Assembly: GCF_022538185.1 (NCBI RefSeq)
Contig: NZ_JAKYXC010000006.1
Span: 124,001 to 188,000 of the forward strand
DNA length: 64,000 nucleotides
DNA from: Microbacterium sp. CFH 31415
Lineage (GTDB): Bacteria; Actinomycetota; Actinomycetes; Actinomycetales; Microbacteriaceae
Direction of reading: 5' to 3'
Shown here in pieces: positions 12,146 through 21,070 of this stretch; position 1 is the stretch's first letter; each line of letters begins with the position of its first letter. The translations under genes and the position numbers were made by a program. The notes beneath the pieces were generated by a model, which did no database searches, had not been told where the DNA came from, and was given only the letters and a program-made list of their open reading frames with translations.

Positions 12146-13506
12146 GCGCCACGTTCACGGTCATCAACCCGGCGACGGCGCAGCCGATCCGCGAGATCGG
12201 GCGTGCGAGCCTCGATGAGGTCGACGACGCCATCGCCCGGGCCGTCCGCGCGCAGCGGGCATGGGCTGGTAGTGCGCCTGTCGCCCGGGCCGACGCGCTG
12301 CGCGCGTTCGCCCGTGCGGTCGAGGACCACGTCGAAGAGCTCGCGCAGCTCGAGGTGCTCAACTCGGGCCATCCGATCGGATCCGCCCGCTGGGAGGCGG
12401 CGCACGTCGCCCAGGTGCTCAACTTCTACGCGGGCGCGCCCGAGCGGCTGAGCGGTCAGCAGATCCCGGTCGCCGGGGGACTCGACGTGACCTTCCACGA
12501 GCCGTACGGCGTGGTCGGCATCATCGTGCCGTGGAACTTCCCGATGACGATCGCGTCGTGGGGCTTCGCACCGGCGCTCGCCGCGGGCAACGCCGTCGTG
12601 CTCAAGCCCGCCGAGCTCACGCCGCTCACCGCGCTGCGGCTGGGTGAGCTTGCACTCGAGGCAGGGATGCCCGAGGGGCTTTTCACGGTTGTGACGGGCT
12701 CGGGCTCGGTCGTCGGTCAGCGGTTCGTGTCGCACCCCGACGTGCGCAAGGTGGTGTTCACCGGCTCGACGGGGGTGGGGACCGATGTCGCGGCCGGCTG
12801 CGCCCGCAACCTCAAGCCCGTCACCCTCGAACTCGGCGGCAAGAGCGCCAACATCGTGTTCGACGACGCCGATCTCGAGCTCGCGGCGGCGTCGGCTCCC
12901 GGTGCGGTGTTCGACAACGCCGGACAGGACTGCTGCGCGCGCAGCCGCATCCTGGTCCAGCGCTCGGTGTACGACCGGTTCCTCGAACTTCTCGAGCCGG
13001 CGGTGCGCGACTGGCAGGTCGGGGATCCGGCGCTCGAGTCGACCCAGATGGGGCCGCTGATCTCGGCCTCGCACCGGTCGACGGTCGCGTCGTTCCTGGA
13101 CGGGGCAGACGTCGCGTTCCGCGGCTCGGCTCCGGAGGGCGACGGGTTCTGGTTCGCGCCGCACGTCGTGCTGGCCTCCCCGCAGGATCGCCTCGCACAG
13201 GAGGAGGTGTTCGGGCCGGTGGTCGCCGTGCTGCCGTTCGACGACGAGGCCGACGGCATCCGTCTCGCCAACGACACGATCTACGGGCTCGCGGGCTCGA
13301 TCTGGACCGAGAACCTCGGCCGCGCTGTGCGTGTCTCGCGCGCCGTGAAGAGCGGCGTGCTCTCGGTCAACTCGCATTCCTCGGTGCGCTACTGGACCCC
13401 GTTCGGCGGCATGAAGGCCTCGGGACTGGGCGGTGAGCTCGGTCCCGACGCCGCCGAGCACTTCACCGAGACCAAAAACGTCTTCTTCGCGACGGATGCC
13501 CCGTGA
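12142..13506 (+). CDS. NAD(P)-dependent aldehyde dehydrogenase
   Basis: This 454-residue aldehyde dehydrogenase oxidises an aldehyde to its acid. The catalytic Glu is in LELGGKSANIVFDDADLE and the catalytic Cys in FDNAGQDCCARSRILVQ. The cofactor-site PWNFPMTIASWGFAPALAAG and late EEVFGPVVAVLPF are intact. It overlaps the PuuD-like gene by four bases (ATGA) and the SDR gene follows after 61 bp. In this operon it most likely oxidises a gamma-glutamyl-aminoaldehyde or a related semialdehyde (inference). Length is slightly short but the fold looks complete. Confidence 0.9.
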   Translation: MSATFTVINPATAQPIREIGRASLDEVDDAIARAVRAQRAWAGSAPVARADALRAFARAVEDHVEELAQLEVLNSGHPIGSARWEAAHVAQVLNFYAGAPERLSGQQIPVAGGLDVTFHEPYGVVGIIVPWNFPMTIASWGFAPALAAGNAVVLKPAELTPLTALRLGELALEAGMPEGLFTVVTGSGSVVGQRFVSHPDVRKVVFTGSTGVGTDVAAGCARNLKPVTLELGGKSANIVFDDADLELAAASAPGAVFDNAGQDCCARSRILVQRSVYDRFLELLEPAVRDWQVGDPALESTQMGPLISASHRSTVASFLDGADVAFRGSAPEGDGFWFAPHVVLASPQDRLAQEEVFGPVVAVLPFDDEADGIRLANDTIYGLAGSIWTENLGRAVRVSRAVKSGVLSVNSHSSVRYWTPFGGMKASGLGGELGPDAAEHFTETKNVFFATDAP

Positions 13507-13515
13507 CCGGCCTCC

Positions 13516-13547
13516 GGTCGCTGAGCGAGCGAAGCGAGACCGAACGC
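13516..13547. repeat. Dispersed GGTCGCTGAGCGAGCG-type repeat
   Basis: GGTCGCTGAGCGAGCG followed by AAGCGAGACCGAACGC lies in the 61-bp gap between two operon genes. From general knowledge this quasi-palindromic word recurs between genes in Microbacteriaceae and related actinobacteria. I see only one full copy in this window. Confidence 0.6.
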
Positions 13548-13567
13548 CCCGGACGAACGGAGAACCC

Positions 13568-14347
13568 ATGACCATCGACCTCACCCAGCGCCTCAAGGAC
13601 CGGGTCGCGATCATCACCGGCGGCGCGTCCGGGATCGGGCTCGCGACGGCGCGCCGCTTCGCCGCCGAGGGTGCGAAGGTCGTCATCGCCGACCTCGACC
13701 CGGCGTCGGGCCAGGCCGCGGCTGCCGAGGTCGGAGGCGTGTACCGGCACGTGAACGTGGCGGACGAGGCATCCGTCAACGACCTCTTCGACGGAGTCGC
13801 CGCCGATTTCGGCCGGCTCGACATCGCGTTCAACAACGCCGGGATCTCGCCCGCCGACGACGACTCGATCGAGACGACCGAGCTGCCGGCGTGGGACCGC
13901 GTGCAGGACGTCAACCTCAAGAGCGTCTACCTGTGCTCGCGCGCAGCGCTGCGGCACATGGTCCCGGCGGGCAAGGGCTCGATCATCAACACGGCGTCAT
14001 TCGTCGCCCTGCTCGGCTCGGCGACCTCGCAGATCTCCTACACGGCTTCGAAGGGCGGCGTGCTCGCGATGACCCGCGAGCTCGGCGTGCAGTTCGCGCG
14101 CCAGGGCGTGCGCGTGAACGCGCTGTGCCCCGGCCCCGTGAACACGCCGCTGCTGCAAGAGCTCTTCGCGAAGGATCCTGAGCGCGCGCAGCGCCGGCTC
14201 GTGCACGTGCCCATGGGCCGCTTCGCCGAGCCCGAGGAGCTCGCGGCCTCGGTCGCGTTCCTCGCCTCGGACGACGCGTCGTTCATCACGGCCACGGCCT
14301 TCGTCGTCGACGGCGGCATCACCAACGCGTACGTCACGCCGCTCTGA
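13568..14347 (+). CDS. SDR-family oxidoreductase
   Basis: This 259-residue classical short-chain dehydrogenase has the nucleotide motif TGGASGIGLA (about 17-26), NNAGIS near 90, catalytic Ser in INTASFVALLG and the active-site pair YTASKGG. It ends with the usual FVVDGGITNAYVTPL. I chose ATG 13568; the frame from 13433 overlaps the aldehyde dehydrogenase. It probably oxidises an alcohol or amine-derived intermediate of the same operon, but the substrate is unknown. The family is often annotated 3-oxoacyl-ACP reductase without evidence. Confidence 0.88.
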   Translation: MTIDLTQRLKDRVAIITGGASGIGLATARRFAAEGAKVVIADLDPASGQAAAAEVGGVYRHVNVADEASVNDLFDGVAADFGRLDIAFNNAGISPADDDSIETTELPAWDRVQDVNLKSVYLCSRAALRHMVPAGKGSIINTASFVALLGSATSQISYTASKGGVLAMTRELGVQFARQGVRVNALCPGPVNTPLLQELFAKDPERAQRRLVHVPMGRFAEPEELAASVAFLASDDASFITATAFVVDGGITNAYVTPL

Positions 14348-14459
14348 CGATGAGCGTGTGCACAGTGTCGGCAACTCGGTCCGCATCCCGCGCTGACACA
14401 GACCTATCGGGCGGTTCGAGCCGGGATCGCCGACGTTGTGCTGGCTGCGAGGAGGCGCC

Positions 14460-15176
14460 ATGACCGAGACGCCGATGCGCGAGGTGCGCCGTGCCGTGTA
14501 CCGGCCGGTGCGCGAGGGGAATGCCCTCGAAGACACCGTCGCGCGCCTGGTGCAGACGATCCGGCTCGGGGTCGTGGCGCCGGGAGAGTCCCTGCCGGCC
14601 GAGCGCGAGCTGGCGACGCTGTACGCGGTGAGCCGTGACACCGTGCGCGAGGCCATCCGAGAGCTTGCCGACACCGGCTACCTCGTGCGCCGGCGCGGCC
14701 GGTACGGCGGCACGTTCGTCGCCGATCCGCTGCCTCAGCCGCCGCATCCCGGACAGGTCGATTCCGCCCAGCTCGACGATGTCCTCGGGCTGCGGCGCGT
14801 GCTCGAAGCCGGAGCGGCTCGGGCGGCGGCATCCCGTTCCCTCAGTCCCGAGCAGCGGGACGAGCTGTGGGCGCGCTACGAGGCGGTGTCGGCGGCGTCC
14901 GCCACCGATTACCGCCGGCTCGACACCCTCCTGCACCTCGTGATCGCCGAGGTCGCCGGAATCCCGTCGCTCGTCGCACTCGCCGCCGAGAACCGGGCGC
15001 AGGTGAACGCGTGGCTCGACACGTTCCCACTGCTGCCGCGCAACATCGAGCACGCGAACGCCCAGCACGAGCACATCGTGACCGCGGTCCTGGCCGGGCG
15101 AGCGGATGCCGCGGAGGCCGCGGTGCTCGACCACCTGGCCGGCACGGAGGCCCTGCTTCGCGGCTTCCTCGCCTGA
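14460..15176 (+). CDS. FadR-type GntR regulator (FCD domain)
   Basis: This 238-residue regulator has an N-terminal winged helix (about 25-95: LPAERELATLYAVSRDTVRE, then RELADTGYLVRRRGRYGGTF) and an all-helical FCD ligand domain. In the FCD, the metal-site residues appear as Asp/His in LDTLLHLVIAEV and the later HANAQHEHIV. The ATG at 14460 has GAGGAGG 5-6 bases upstream. It stands at the end of the gamma-glutamyl-amine module in the same direction, separated by 112 bp, and is the likely local regulator. Candidate sites lie at 9921-9951. Confidence 0.87.
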   Translation: MTETPMREVRRAVYRPVREGNALEDTVARLVQTIRLGVVAPGESLPAERELATLYAVSRDTVREAIRELADTGYLVRRRGRYGGTFVADPLPQPPHPGQVDSAQLDDVLGLRRVLEAGAARAAASRSLSPEQRDELWARYEAVSAASATDYRRLDTLLHLVIAEVAGIPSLVALAAENRAQVNAWLDTFPLLPRNIEHANAQHEHIVTAVLAGRADAAEAAVLDHLAGTEALLRGFLA

Positions 15177-15193
15177 CCGGGTGAGCGCGGGGA

Positions 15194-15470
15194 GGCTCAC
15201 CTGTCGCATTGTGCTGGTGGCCCCGACACTTCGTGACAGGTGAGCGGGGTGGGGGTGGAGGGTGCGGGGTTCGCCTGTCGCATTGTGCTGGTCGCCCCGA
15301 CGCTTCGTGACAGGTGAGCGGGGTGGGGGCGGAAGGTGCGGGGTTCGCCTGTCGCATTGTGCTGGTCGCCTCGACGTTTCGTGACAGGTGAGCGGGGTGG
15401 GGGTGGAGGGTGTGGGTTCGCCTGTCGCATTGTGCTGGTCGCCCCGACGTCTCGTGACAGGTGAGCGAGG
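15194..15470. repeat. Tandem palindromic repeat block B (4 units)
   Basis: Four units of about 74 bp have CCTGTCGCATTGTGCTGGT starting at 15200, 15274, 15348 and 15421. In each, CTCACCTGTC or a close variant pairs with GACAGGTGAG about 50 bases on. The units match block A (1071-1344) in opposite orientation. The block starts 17 bp after the stop of the GntR gene. Confidence 0.87.
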
Positions 15471-15535
15471 GTGGGGTGGGGTGGGAGGCGCGAGGGCGCG
15501 GCTACCTCGCCTGACCGGGCGTCTACGCTGGACGG

Positions 15536-15943
15536 GTGGCCGGCAAGAAGCGCGCGAAGAAGAAGGAACCCCTCGAGTTCCGCAACACGCAGCTGAGCGA
15601 CGCGCTGCAGACCCAGGACATGGCGGCCGTCGCGTTCGCGCTGCGGCACGGGCCGACCGTCGTGCCGCTGATGCGCCCCGGTCAGCGTGACAACCCGCTC
15701 GACGTCGGCGAGGTCTGGACCTACCGCGACCCCCGCACCGGCGACATCGCCCTGCTGCTCTTCAGCGACGTGGCGCACAAGCCCGAGACCCTCCCGCCGG
15801 GGGTCGCGCTGCAGTCTCCGGCGTGGCTGCGAGCCTTCCTCGGCACGCACGAGGAGGAGATCACCACGGTCTTCTTCGACATCGCCGGCCCCCACCCGCT
15901 GCAGGCGACGCCGGCCGATCTGATCGCCGCGCTCGACGCCTGA
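15536..15943 (+). CDS. Conserved hypothetical protein, SseB-like
   Basis: This 135-residue soluble protein has a basic N-terminus (GKKRAKKKE) and a compact alpha/beta body with AVAFALRHGPTVVPLMRPGQ and WTYRDPRTGDIALLLFSDVA. The pattern of a value followed by a reported quantity recalls the SseB N-terminal domain, but the match is weak and I do not assign a function. GTG 15536 is preceded by TACGCT exactly six bases upstream, the leaderless arrangement seen before several neighbours. It is not in an operon with its neighbours. Confidence 0.7.
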   Translation: MAGKKRAKKKEPLEFRNTQLSDALQTQDMAAVAFALRHGPTVVPLMRPGQRDNPLDVGEVWTYRDPRTGDIALLLFSDVAHKPETLPPGVALQSPAWLRAFLGTHEEEITTVFFDIAGPHPLQATPADLIAALDA

Positions 15944-16021
15944 TCGCCTCGGCCCGGCACTGCGGGCTCTCTTCGCCTCGCGCGCCCGAGCACGCGCGGA
16001 TCGCGATGCTAGCCTCGGGCC

Positions 16022-16414
16022 ATGTTCCGAGTGGTGGGATGCCTCGTGCTCGCGGTCGTCAGCGCCGCAGTGCTCAGCGCGTGCACGTCCGCCGCGGACA
16101 TCCCCGATTCCGGGCCCCTCGCCGTGCACCCACGACCGGAAGCCGGCATGGACGCCCTCCTCGAGGGCGTCCTCCGCGCCGACGACGGCTGCGTGCGCGT
16201 CGAGCACGAGGGGGGCACCGCGGTGCCGACGTTCCCTGCGGGCGACGCCTCATGGTCGGGCGACACGCTGACCTGGCGCGGCGACGAATACACCGACGGC
16301 GATGCGATCGCCCTCGGCGGTGGCTTCATGGGCACAGCGTCGGCTCCGTCGTCGGACGGCTACATGCCGGAGGCCTGCGTCGGGCTCGAGGTCTTCGTCG
16401 TGTCTCCGTACTGA
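16022..16414 (+). CDS. Small lipoprotein, unknown function
   Basis: This 130-residue protein begins with a lipoprotein signal: MFRVVGCLVLAVVSAAVLSAC, with the lipobox LSAC placing the lipidated Cys at residue 21. The mature part has two Cys (DDGCVR and EACVGL), which may pair, and the stretch WSGDTLTWRGDEYTDGD typical of small secreted beta domains. TAGCCT sits six bases before the ATG, so the mRNA is probably leaderless. No family is recognised. It faces radA, whose stop lies 21 bp away. Confidence 0.75.
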   Translation: MFRVVGCLVLAVVSAAVLSACTSAADIPDSGPLAVHPRPEAGMDALLEGVLRADDGCVRVEHEGGTAVPTFPAGDASWSGDTLTWRGDEYTDGDAIALGGGFMGTASAPSSDGYMPEACVGLEVFVVSPY

Positions 16415-16435
16415 CCGCGCGGAAGAACCGACGGC

Positions 16436-17806
16436 TCAGAACTCGGGAACGTCGCCTCCGCGCACCGGCCGCACGCGCGCCCGGACGTCGTTGAGTGCCC
16501 CGCGGAGCGTGCCCGACCGGTTGTCGATCACGTCGGTGTAGCCGAGCCGCCCGGCCTCGGACCGCCGCTGCACCGCCTGGGTCACCGGGCGCACCTCGCC
16601 GGCGAGACTGAGCTCGCCCACTGCGGCGAGCGTCTTGGGCGACGACTCGTTGTTCACGGCGCCCGCGACGGCGATCGCGATCGCGAGGTCGGCCGCCGGC
16701 TCGGTGAACCGCACGCCGCCGACGGTCGAGACGTAGACGTCCTTGTCGCTGGTCTTGATGCCGCCCCGCTTCTCGAGCACCGCCAGGACCAACGCCACGC
16801 GGGCGGCGTCGACGCCGTTCACGATGCGGCGGGGGTTGGGGCTCGTCGCTGTGATCGTGAGGGCCTGCACCTCGACGGGCATGGCGCGCTTGCCTTCGAG
16901 CGCGATAGCCACGCACGTGCCGGGCTCGGGAGAGCCGTGGCCGAGGAACAGTGCGCTCGGGTCGGGGACCTCGGCGATGCCGGCGCCGGTCATGTCGAAG
17001 CATCCGACCTCGTCTGTCGGCCCGAAGCGGTTCTTGAGCGCCCGCACGAACCTCAGCGATGTCTGCCGGTCGCCCTCGAAGTGGCACACCACATCGACCA
17101 GGTGCTCGAGGATGCGCGGGCCCGCGATCGTGCCGTCCTTGGTCACGTGCCCGACGATGATCACGGGCAGCCCGCGCTCCTTCGCGACCCGGATGAGAGT
17201 GGAGGCCACCTCTCGCACCTGCGACGGGTGCCCGGCCATGCCCTCGGACAGCGACGACGCGACGGTCTGCACGGAGTCGACGATCAGCAGCTCGGGCCGC
17301 ACCTCGTCGACGTGCCCGAGGATCGTCGCGAGGTCGGTCTCGCTCGCGAGATAGAGCTCGTCGTGCAGCGCGCCGGTGCGCTCGGCGCGCAGGCGCACCT
17401 GGGCGGTGGACTCCTCGGCAGAGGCGTACAGCACCCGCCGCCCCGCCTTGGCCGACTGCGCCGCCACCTCGAGCAGCAGCGTCGACTTGCCGACGCCCGG
17501 TTCGCCCGACAGCAGGATCGCCGCGCCCGGCACGACTCCACCGCCGAGCACGCGGTCGAACTCGCCGACGCCGCTCGTGCGCCGGGGCGCGTCGGTCGTG
17601 TCGATCCGCGTGATGGGCTGCGCCGCCCGGCCGGCGCCGGGGGCGATCGGCGTCATCGATCGCAGGAGCCCCGTGGGCTCGGATGCCTCGACCACGGTGC
17701 CCCACTGCTGGCACTCGCCGCAGCGGCCGACCCACTTGATCGTCGTCCACCCGCACTCGGTGCAGCGAAACGGCGCGGTCTGCGTGGGTCGTCGGGTGGC
17801 GGCCAT
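16436..17806 (-). CDS. radA: DNA repair protein RadA
   Basis: RadA (Sms) is a hexameric helicase-like ATPase that helps branch migration in recombinational repair. The 456-residue protein has the N-terminal zinc finger CTECGWTTIKWVGRCGEC, Walker A GEPGVGKST near residue 100, the RadA signature KNRFGPTDEVG near 255 and a C-terminal Lon-protease-like domain (GGVRFTEPAADLAIAIAVAG, GELSLAGEVRPV). I chose ATG 17806, immediately before RPTQTAPFRCTECG, because TACGCT lies exactly six bases upstream; the longer frame would overlap the divergent gene. Confidence 0.97.
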   Translation of the reverse strand: MAATRRPTQTAPFRCTECGWTTIKWVGRCGECQQWGTVVEASEPTGLLRSMTPIAPGAGRAAQPITRIDTTDAPRRTSGVGEFDRVLGGGVVPGAAILLSGEPGVGKSTLLLEVAAQSAKAGRRVLYASAEESTAQVRLRAERTGALHDELYLASETDLATILGHVDEVRPELLIVDSVQTVASSLSEGMAGHPSQVREVASTLIRVAKERGLPVIIVGHVTKDGTIAGPRILEHLVDVVCHFEGDRQTSLRFVRALKNRFGPTDEVGCFDMTGAGIAEVPDPSALFLGHGSPEPGTCVAIALEGKRAMPVEVQALTITATSPNPRRIVNGVDAARVALVLAVLEKRGGIKTSDKDVYVSTVGGVRFTEPAADLAIAIAVAGAVNNESSPKTLAAVGELSLAGEVRPVTQAVQRRSEAGRLGYTDVIDNRSGTLRGALNDVRARVRPVRGGDVPEF

Positions 17807-17864
17807 GGCCTCAGCGTACGTCGAGGTCGCGACATCGCTCCCAGGCGCGGCGTAGGGTGACCGC

Positions 17865-18332
17865 ATGCGGGTGGATGCGGCATCCCGATTCATCGCGGCG
17901 GAGCCCGACGACGTCTTCCGCGCGTTCGTCGACCCGGTCGCGGTGGTCGCCTGGCTGCCGCCCGACGGCATGACCGCGCGGTTGGAGCGCTTCGATGCCG
18001 CGGCCGGCTACCGCATGGTGCTGACCTACGACGAACCGCCGGCGCAGGGCGGGAAGGCGACGGCGGAGTCGGATGTCGCGGACGTGCGCCGCATCGCCGT
18101 CGAGGTCGGCGAGCGCATCGTCGAGGAGGTCGACTTCCCGTCCGACGATCCGGCGTTCGCCGGCACCATGACGATGACGTGGACGTTCACCGAGGGCGAC
18201 GGCGGGACGTACGTCGACGTCGTGGCGACCGGGGTGCCGCCCGGGATCGACCCCGACGACCACGCCGCCGGGCTGGCGTCGTCGCTGAGCAACCTGGCAC
18301 GGTTCGTCGAGGGCGGCTCCGGCATCCGCTGA
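17865..18332 (+). CDS. SRPBCC / AHSA1-type lipid-binding-fold protein
   Basis: This 155-residue protein starts RVDAASRFIAAEPDDVFRAF, the usual opening of the SRPBCC (START-like) fold, and continues with WLPPDGMTARLERFDAAAGY and the C-terminal helix SSLSNLARFVEGG. These match the AHSA1/polyketide-cyclase-like group, which binds small hydrophobic ligands or acts as a cochaperone domain. TAGGGT stands six bases before the ATG. It diverges from radA with 58 bp between the starts. No ligand can be named. Confidence 0.8.
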   Translation: MRVDAASRFIAAEPDDVFRAFVDPVAVVAWLPPDGMTARLERFDAAAGYRMVLTYDEPPAQGGKATAESDVADVRRIAVEVGERIVEEVDFPSDDPAFAGTMTMTWTFTEGDGGTYVDVVATGVPPGIDPDDHAAGLASSLSNLARFVEGGSGIR

Positions 18333-18354
18333 TCTTCGCGAAGCCCCACGCGAC

Positions 18355-19128
18355 TCACGCGTCCGGCGTCACGTACGCGGCACCGAGCGCGGCCACCGCC
18401 TGCCGTCGCTCCTCGAGCCGGCGATGCAGTTCGCGCTGCGCGTGCTCGATGGTCGCCGCGTCGAGCGGCACGCTGTCGACGCGGGCGACGCCGTGGTGCT
18501 CGCGGATGTAGGCCGCGAGCTCGGGGCCCGACTCCCACGACGTGATCAGGCCGTAGCGCGGGCGGTCGCCGCGGTGCCACACAGCGTGCCAGAAGCGCTG
18601 GGTGTCGACGATCACGCGGGAGCCGGCGGGCAACGGGATGCGCAGCTCTGTCGACGGGTCGAACCGGTCCCGGCGAAGGAGCAGCAGCGAGTCGGGGTCG
18701 TCGGTCAGGTTGAAGAACGCGCGTACGACCCAGCCGGTGCCCTCAGGGTTGAGGCGGTTGTTGTCATCCTGGTGCAGGTTGTAGACCGCGTCGTCGTACG
18801 TGTTCGGCTGCAGCTCGATCACCCGGCAGCGCCCGACTCCCGCCCCGGCCTCCTGCGCACGACGCGTCAGGTTCGGGGCGCGGGCGACCTGCGACGGTAT
18901 CCACACCCCGTCCTTGTCGGCGCGCGGCGGCGTGTGGTTCCAGAAGCCGTTGCACTCGATCTCGCCGGCGTAGCTGGTGAGCGGGGCGAAGCGCGTCACG
19001 CCCGACGACCGCCAGCCGGTGTACTCGAGGTCGTGCCACTCGACCGGGTCGCGAGCCTGGTCGTAGCGGTCGAGAACGACGTAGCCCGTCTCGGCGAGTG
19101 CCGGAACGGTGATGTGGCCGGGCGTCAC
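18355..19128 (-). CDS. Putative Fe(II)/2-oxoglutarate dioxygenase-like protein
   Basis: This 257-residue protein has no family I recognise with certainty. Residues about 118-195 read NLHQDDNNRLNPEGTGWVVR, then a strand pair with PLPAGSRVIVDTQRFWHAVW and RYGLITSWES. A HxD pair, a distal His and a following Arg in this order fit the double-stranded beta-helix of iron/2-oxoglutarate oxygenases. This is inference from motif spacing. It starts at GTG 19128, three bases after the stop of the dehydrogenase gene, so the two form one transcript. Substrate unknown. Confidence 0.55.
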   Translation of the reverse strand: MTPGHITVPALAETGYVVLDRYDQARDPVEWHDLEYTGWRSSGVTRFAPLTSYAGEIECNGFWNHTPPRADKDGVWIPSQVARAPNLTRRAQEAGAGVGRCRVIELQPNTYDDAVYNLHQDDNNRLNPEGTGWVVRAFFNLTDDPDSLLLLRRDRFDPSTELRIPLPAGSRVIVDTQRFWHAVWHRGDRPRYGLITSWESGPELAAYIREHHGVARVDSVPLDAATIEHAQRELHRRLEERRQAVAALGAAYVTPDA

Positions 19129-19131
19129 GGG

Positions 19132-20085
19132 TCAGCTCCGCAGCGAGTCGGCCACCTCGCGCAGCGCTTCGGCGGACCGGTGGAAGAGGTCGAGCTCGTG
19201 CGAGGCGAACTGGGTCTCGCGCACCGGATGTGCGCCGGTCGCGCTCACGACCGACGGCACCGAGAGGGCGACGCCGTCGACGCCGTGGAAGTCGCGCAGC
19301 ACGGCCGACACGGGCATCACAGCGTGCTCGTCGTGGAGGATGGCCTCGATGATGCGCGCGCTCGACAGTCCGATCGCGTAGTTCGTCGCACCCTTGCCCT
19401 GGATGACCTTGTAGGCGGCGTCGCGCACGTCGACGGCGATCTGATCGAGCTCGGCCGCGCTCATGCGGTCGCCCGCCGGCGTGACCCAGTCGAGGATCGG
19501 CACCGTGCCGATGGTCGCACGCGACCACAGCGGGAACTCGGTGTCGCCGTGCTCACCCACGATGTACGCGTGCACGCTTCCGGTCGAGACGCCCGCGCGC
19601 TCGGCGAGCTTCCAGCGCAGGCGCGACGTGTCGAGCACCGTGCCCGACGCGAAGATGCGCTCGGGCGGCAGTCCGGTCGCCTCCTGCGCGAGCACCGTGA
19701 GCACGTCGCACGGGTTCGTGACGATGACGTAGATCGCCTCGGGCGCCGCCTCGAGCAGCTGCGGCATCATCTTCTTCATGATCCCGGCGTTGACGCCCGC
19801 GAGCTCGATCCGGGTCTGGCCGGGGTTCTGCTTCGCGCCCGCCGTGATGACGACGACGTGGGAGCCCTCGACCACCGAGACGTCGCTGCCGCCGATGATG
19901 TCGCTCGAACCCGTGAACTGCGTGCCGTGGGCCAGATCGAGCACCTCGGCCTCGACCTTCTCGGTCGCGATGTCGTAGAGCGCCACGTGCCGCGCCGACC
20001 CGCGGATCAGCGCGGCGTACGCCGTGCTCGATCCGACGCTTCCGGCGCCGACGATGGTGACTTTCGAATTCTCGATGACGGCCAT
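19132..20085 (-). CDS. ldh: L-lactate/malate-type dehydrogenase
   Basis: This 317-residue NAD-dependent 2-hydroxyacid dehydrogenase has the Rossmann motif KVTIVGAGSVGSSTAYA, a cofactor Asp in VALYDIATEK, TAGAKQNPGQTRIELAGVNA with the loop Arg, substrate Arg in DTSRLRWKLAE and the catalytic His in IVGEHGDTEFPLWS. The QNPGQTR loop (Gln before the loop Arg) marks lactate rather than malate dehydrogenase. It interconverts pyruvate and L-lactate in the cytoplasm. ATG 20085 has AAGACT six bases upstream, a weak version of the local leaderless -10. Confidence 0.93.
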   Translation of the reverse strand: MAVIENSKVTIVGAGSVGSSTAYAALIRGSARHVALYDIATEKVEAEVLDLAHGTQFTGSSDIIGGSDVSVVEGSHVVVITAGAKQNPGQTRIELAGVNAGIMKKMMPQLLEAAPEAIYVIVTNPCDVLTVLAQEATGLPPERIFASGTVLDTSRLRWKLAERAGVSTGSVHAYIVGEHGDTEFPLWSRATIGTVPILDWVTPAGDRMSAAELDQIAVDVRDAAYKVIQGKGATNYAIGLSSARIIEAILHDEHAVMPVSAVLRDFHGVDGVALSVPSVVSATGAHPVRETQFASHELDLFHRSAEALREVADSLRS

Positions 20086-20233
20086 GCCGCCAGTCTTGCA
20101 GTGAGCGGATGCCGCGGGCCAGGCGTGCGCCGTGACAATCACCCTGTTCGGGGTAGGCGCGGTCGCTGTGCCCGGTCGTACGATGACTCGCACCGGGCCG
20201 AACGGCCCGTTCCGTCGCGGGTTCGGAGGCAGG

Positions 20234-21070
20234 ATGTGCCGCTGGCTGGCCTACACCGGAGAGCCGCTGCAGCCCTCCACGCTCGTCCTCGACGCGCAGC
20301 ACTCGGTCGTGGCGATGGCGCTCAACTCGCCCCTTGGCGCGGAGACCGTGAACGGCGACGGGTTCGGGTTGGGCTGGTATCCGGCGGATGCCGCTTCCCC
20401 GAGGCATCCCGCTGTCTTCCGCAGCATCGAGCCGGCGTGGCATGACCAGAACCTGCGTGAGATCAGCCAGGCGGTGCGCAGCCCGCTGTTCTTCACGCAC
20501 GTGCGCGCGGCCGCCGGACCGCCCATCCAGCAGACGAACTGCCATCCGTTCCGGTACGACCGGTGGCTGTTCATGCACAACGGCGGGATCGCGCAGTTCG
20601 GACTGATCAAGCGCGACCTGATGCTGGCGGTCGACCCGTCGCTGTACCCGCACATCCAGGGCACGACCGACTCGGAGGTGCTGTTCCACCTCGCTTTGAC
20701 GTACGGGCTCGCCGACGATCCGGTCGCCGCAGTCGGTACGGCGATCCGTCGCGTCGAGGAGGTGGGGCACGCGGCCGGCGTGCAGTTCCCCATGCAGGGC
20801 ACACTCGCGGTGTCGGACGGCGAGACGCTGTGGGCGTTCCGGTACTCGTCGCAGGGCCGGTCGCGCACGCTGTTCCACTCCGCGGACGTGCCCGCCCTGC
20901 GGACGATGTATCCCGACGCCTCGCGCCTGGAGGCCTTCGGCGATCACGCGCAGGTCGTGGTTTCGGAGCCGCTCAACGACCTGCCCGGCGTGTTCCTCGA
21001 GGTGCCCGAGTCTTCCGTCGCCGTGCTCGACCGGGACGGCTTTCGTCACGCGGCGTTCTTGGACGCCTGA
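20234..21070 (+). CDS. Class II glutamine amidotransferase (YafJ/EgtC-like)
   Basis: This 278-residue protein begins MCRWLAYTGEPL, so Cys2 becomes the N-terminal nucleophile after Met removal, as in class II (Ntn) amidotransferases. Other family motifs are NGDGFGLGWYP, FFTHVRAAAGPPIQQTNCHP and FMHNGGIAQF. These proteins hydrolyse glutamine or gamma-glutamyl compounds; EgtC acts on an ergothioneine intermediate, but no egt genes are nearby. ATG 20234 is set by Cys2 and has GGAGG upstream; the frame from 20132 cannot be right. Its 3' end overlaps the facing MFS gene by 25 bp. Confidence 0.88.
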   Translation: MCRWLAYTGEPLQPSTLVLDAQHSVVAMALNSPLGAETVNGDGFGLGWYPADAASPRHPAVFRSIEPAWHDQNLREISQAVRSPLFFTHVRAAAGPPIQQTNCHPFRYDRWLFMHNGGIAQFGLIKRDLMLAVDPSLYPHIQGTTDSEVLFHLALTYGLADDPVAAVGTAIRRVEEVGHAAGVQFPMQGTLAVSDGETLWAFRYSSQGRSRTLFHSADVPALRTMYPDASRLEAFGDHAQVVVSEPLNDLPGVFLEVPESSVAVLDRDGFRHAAFLDA

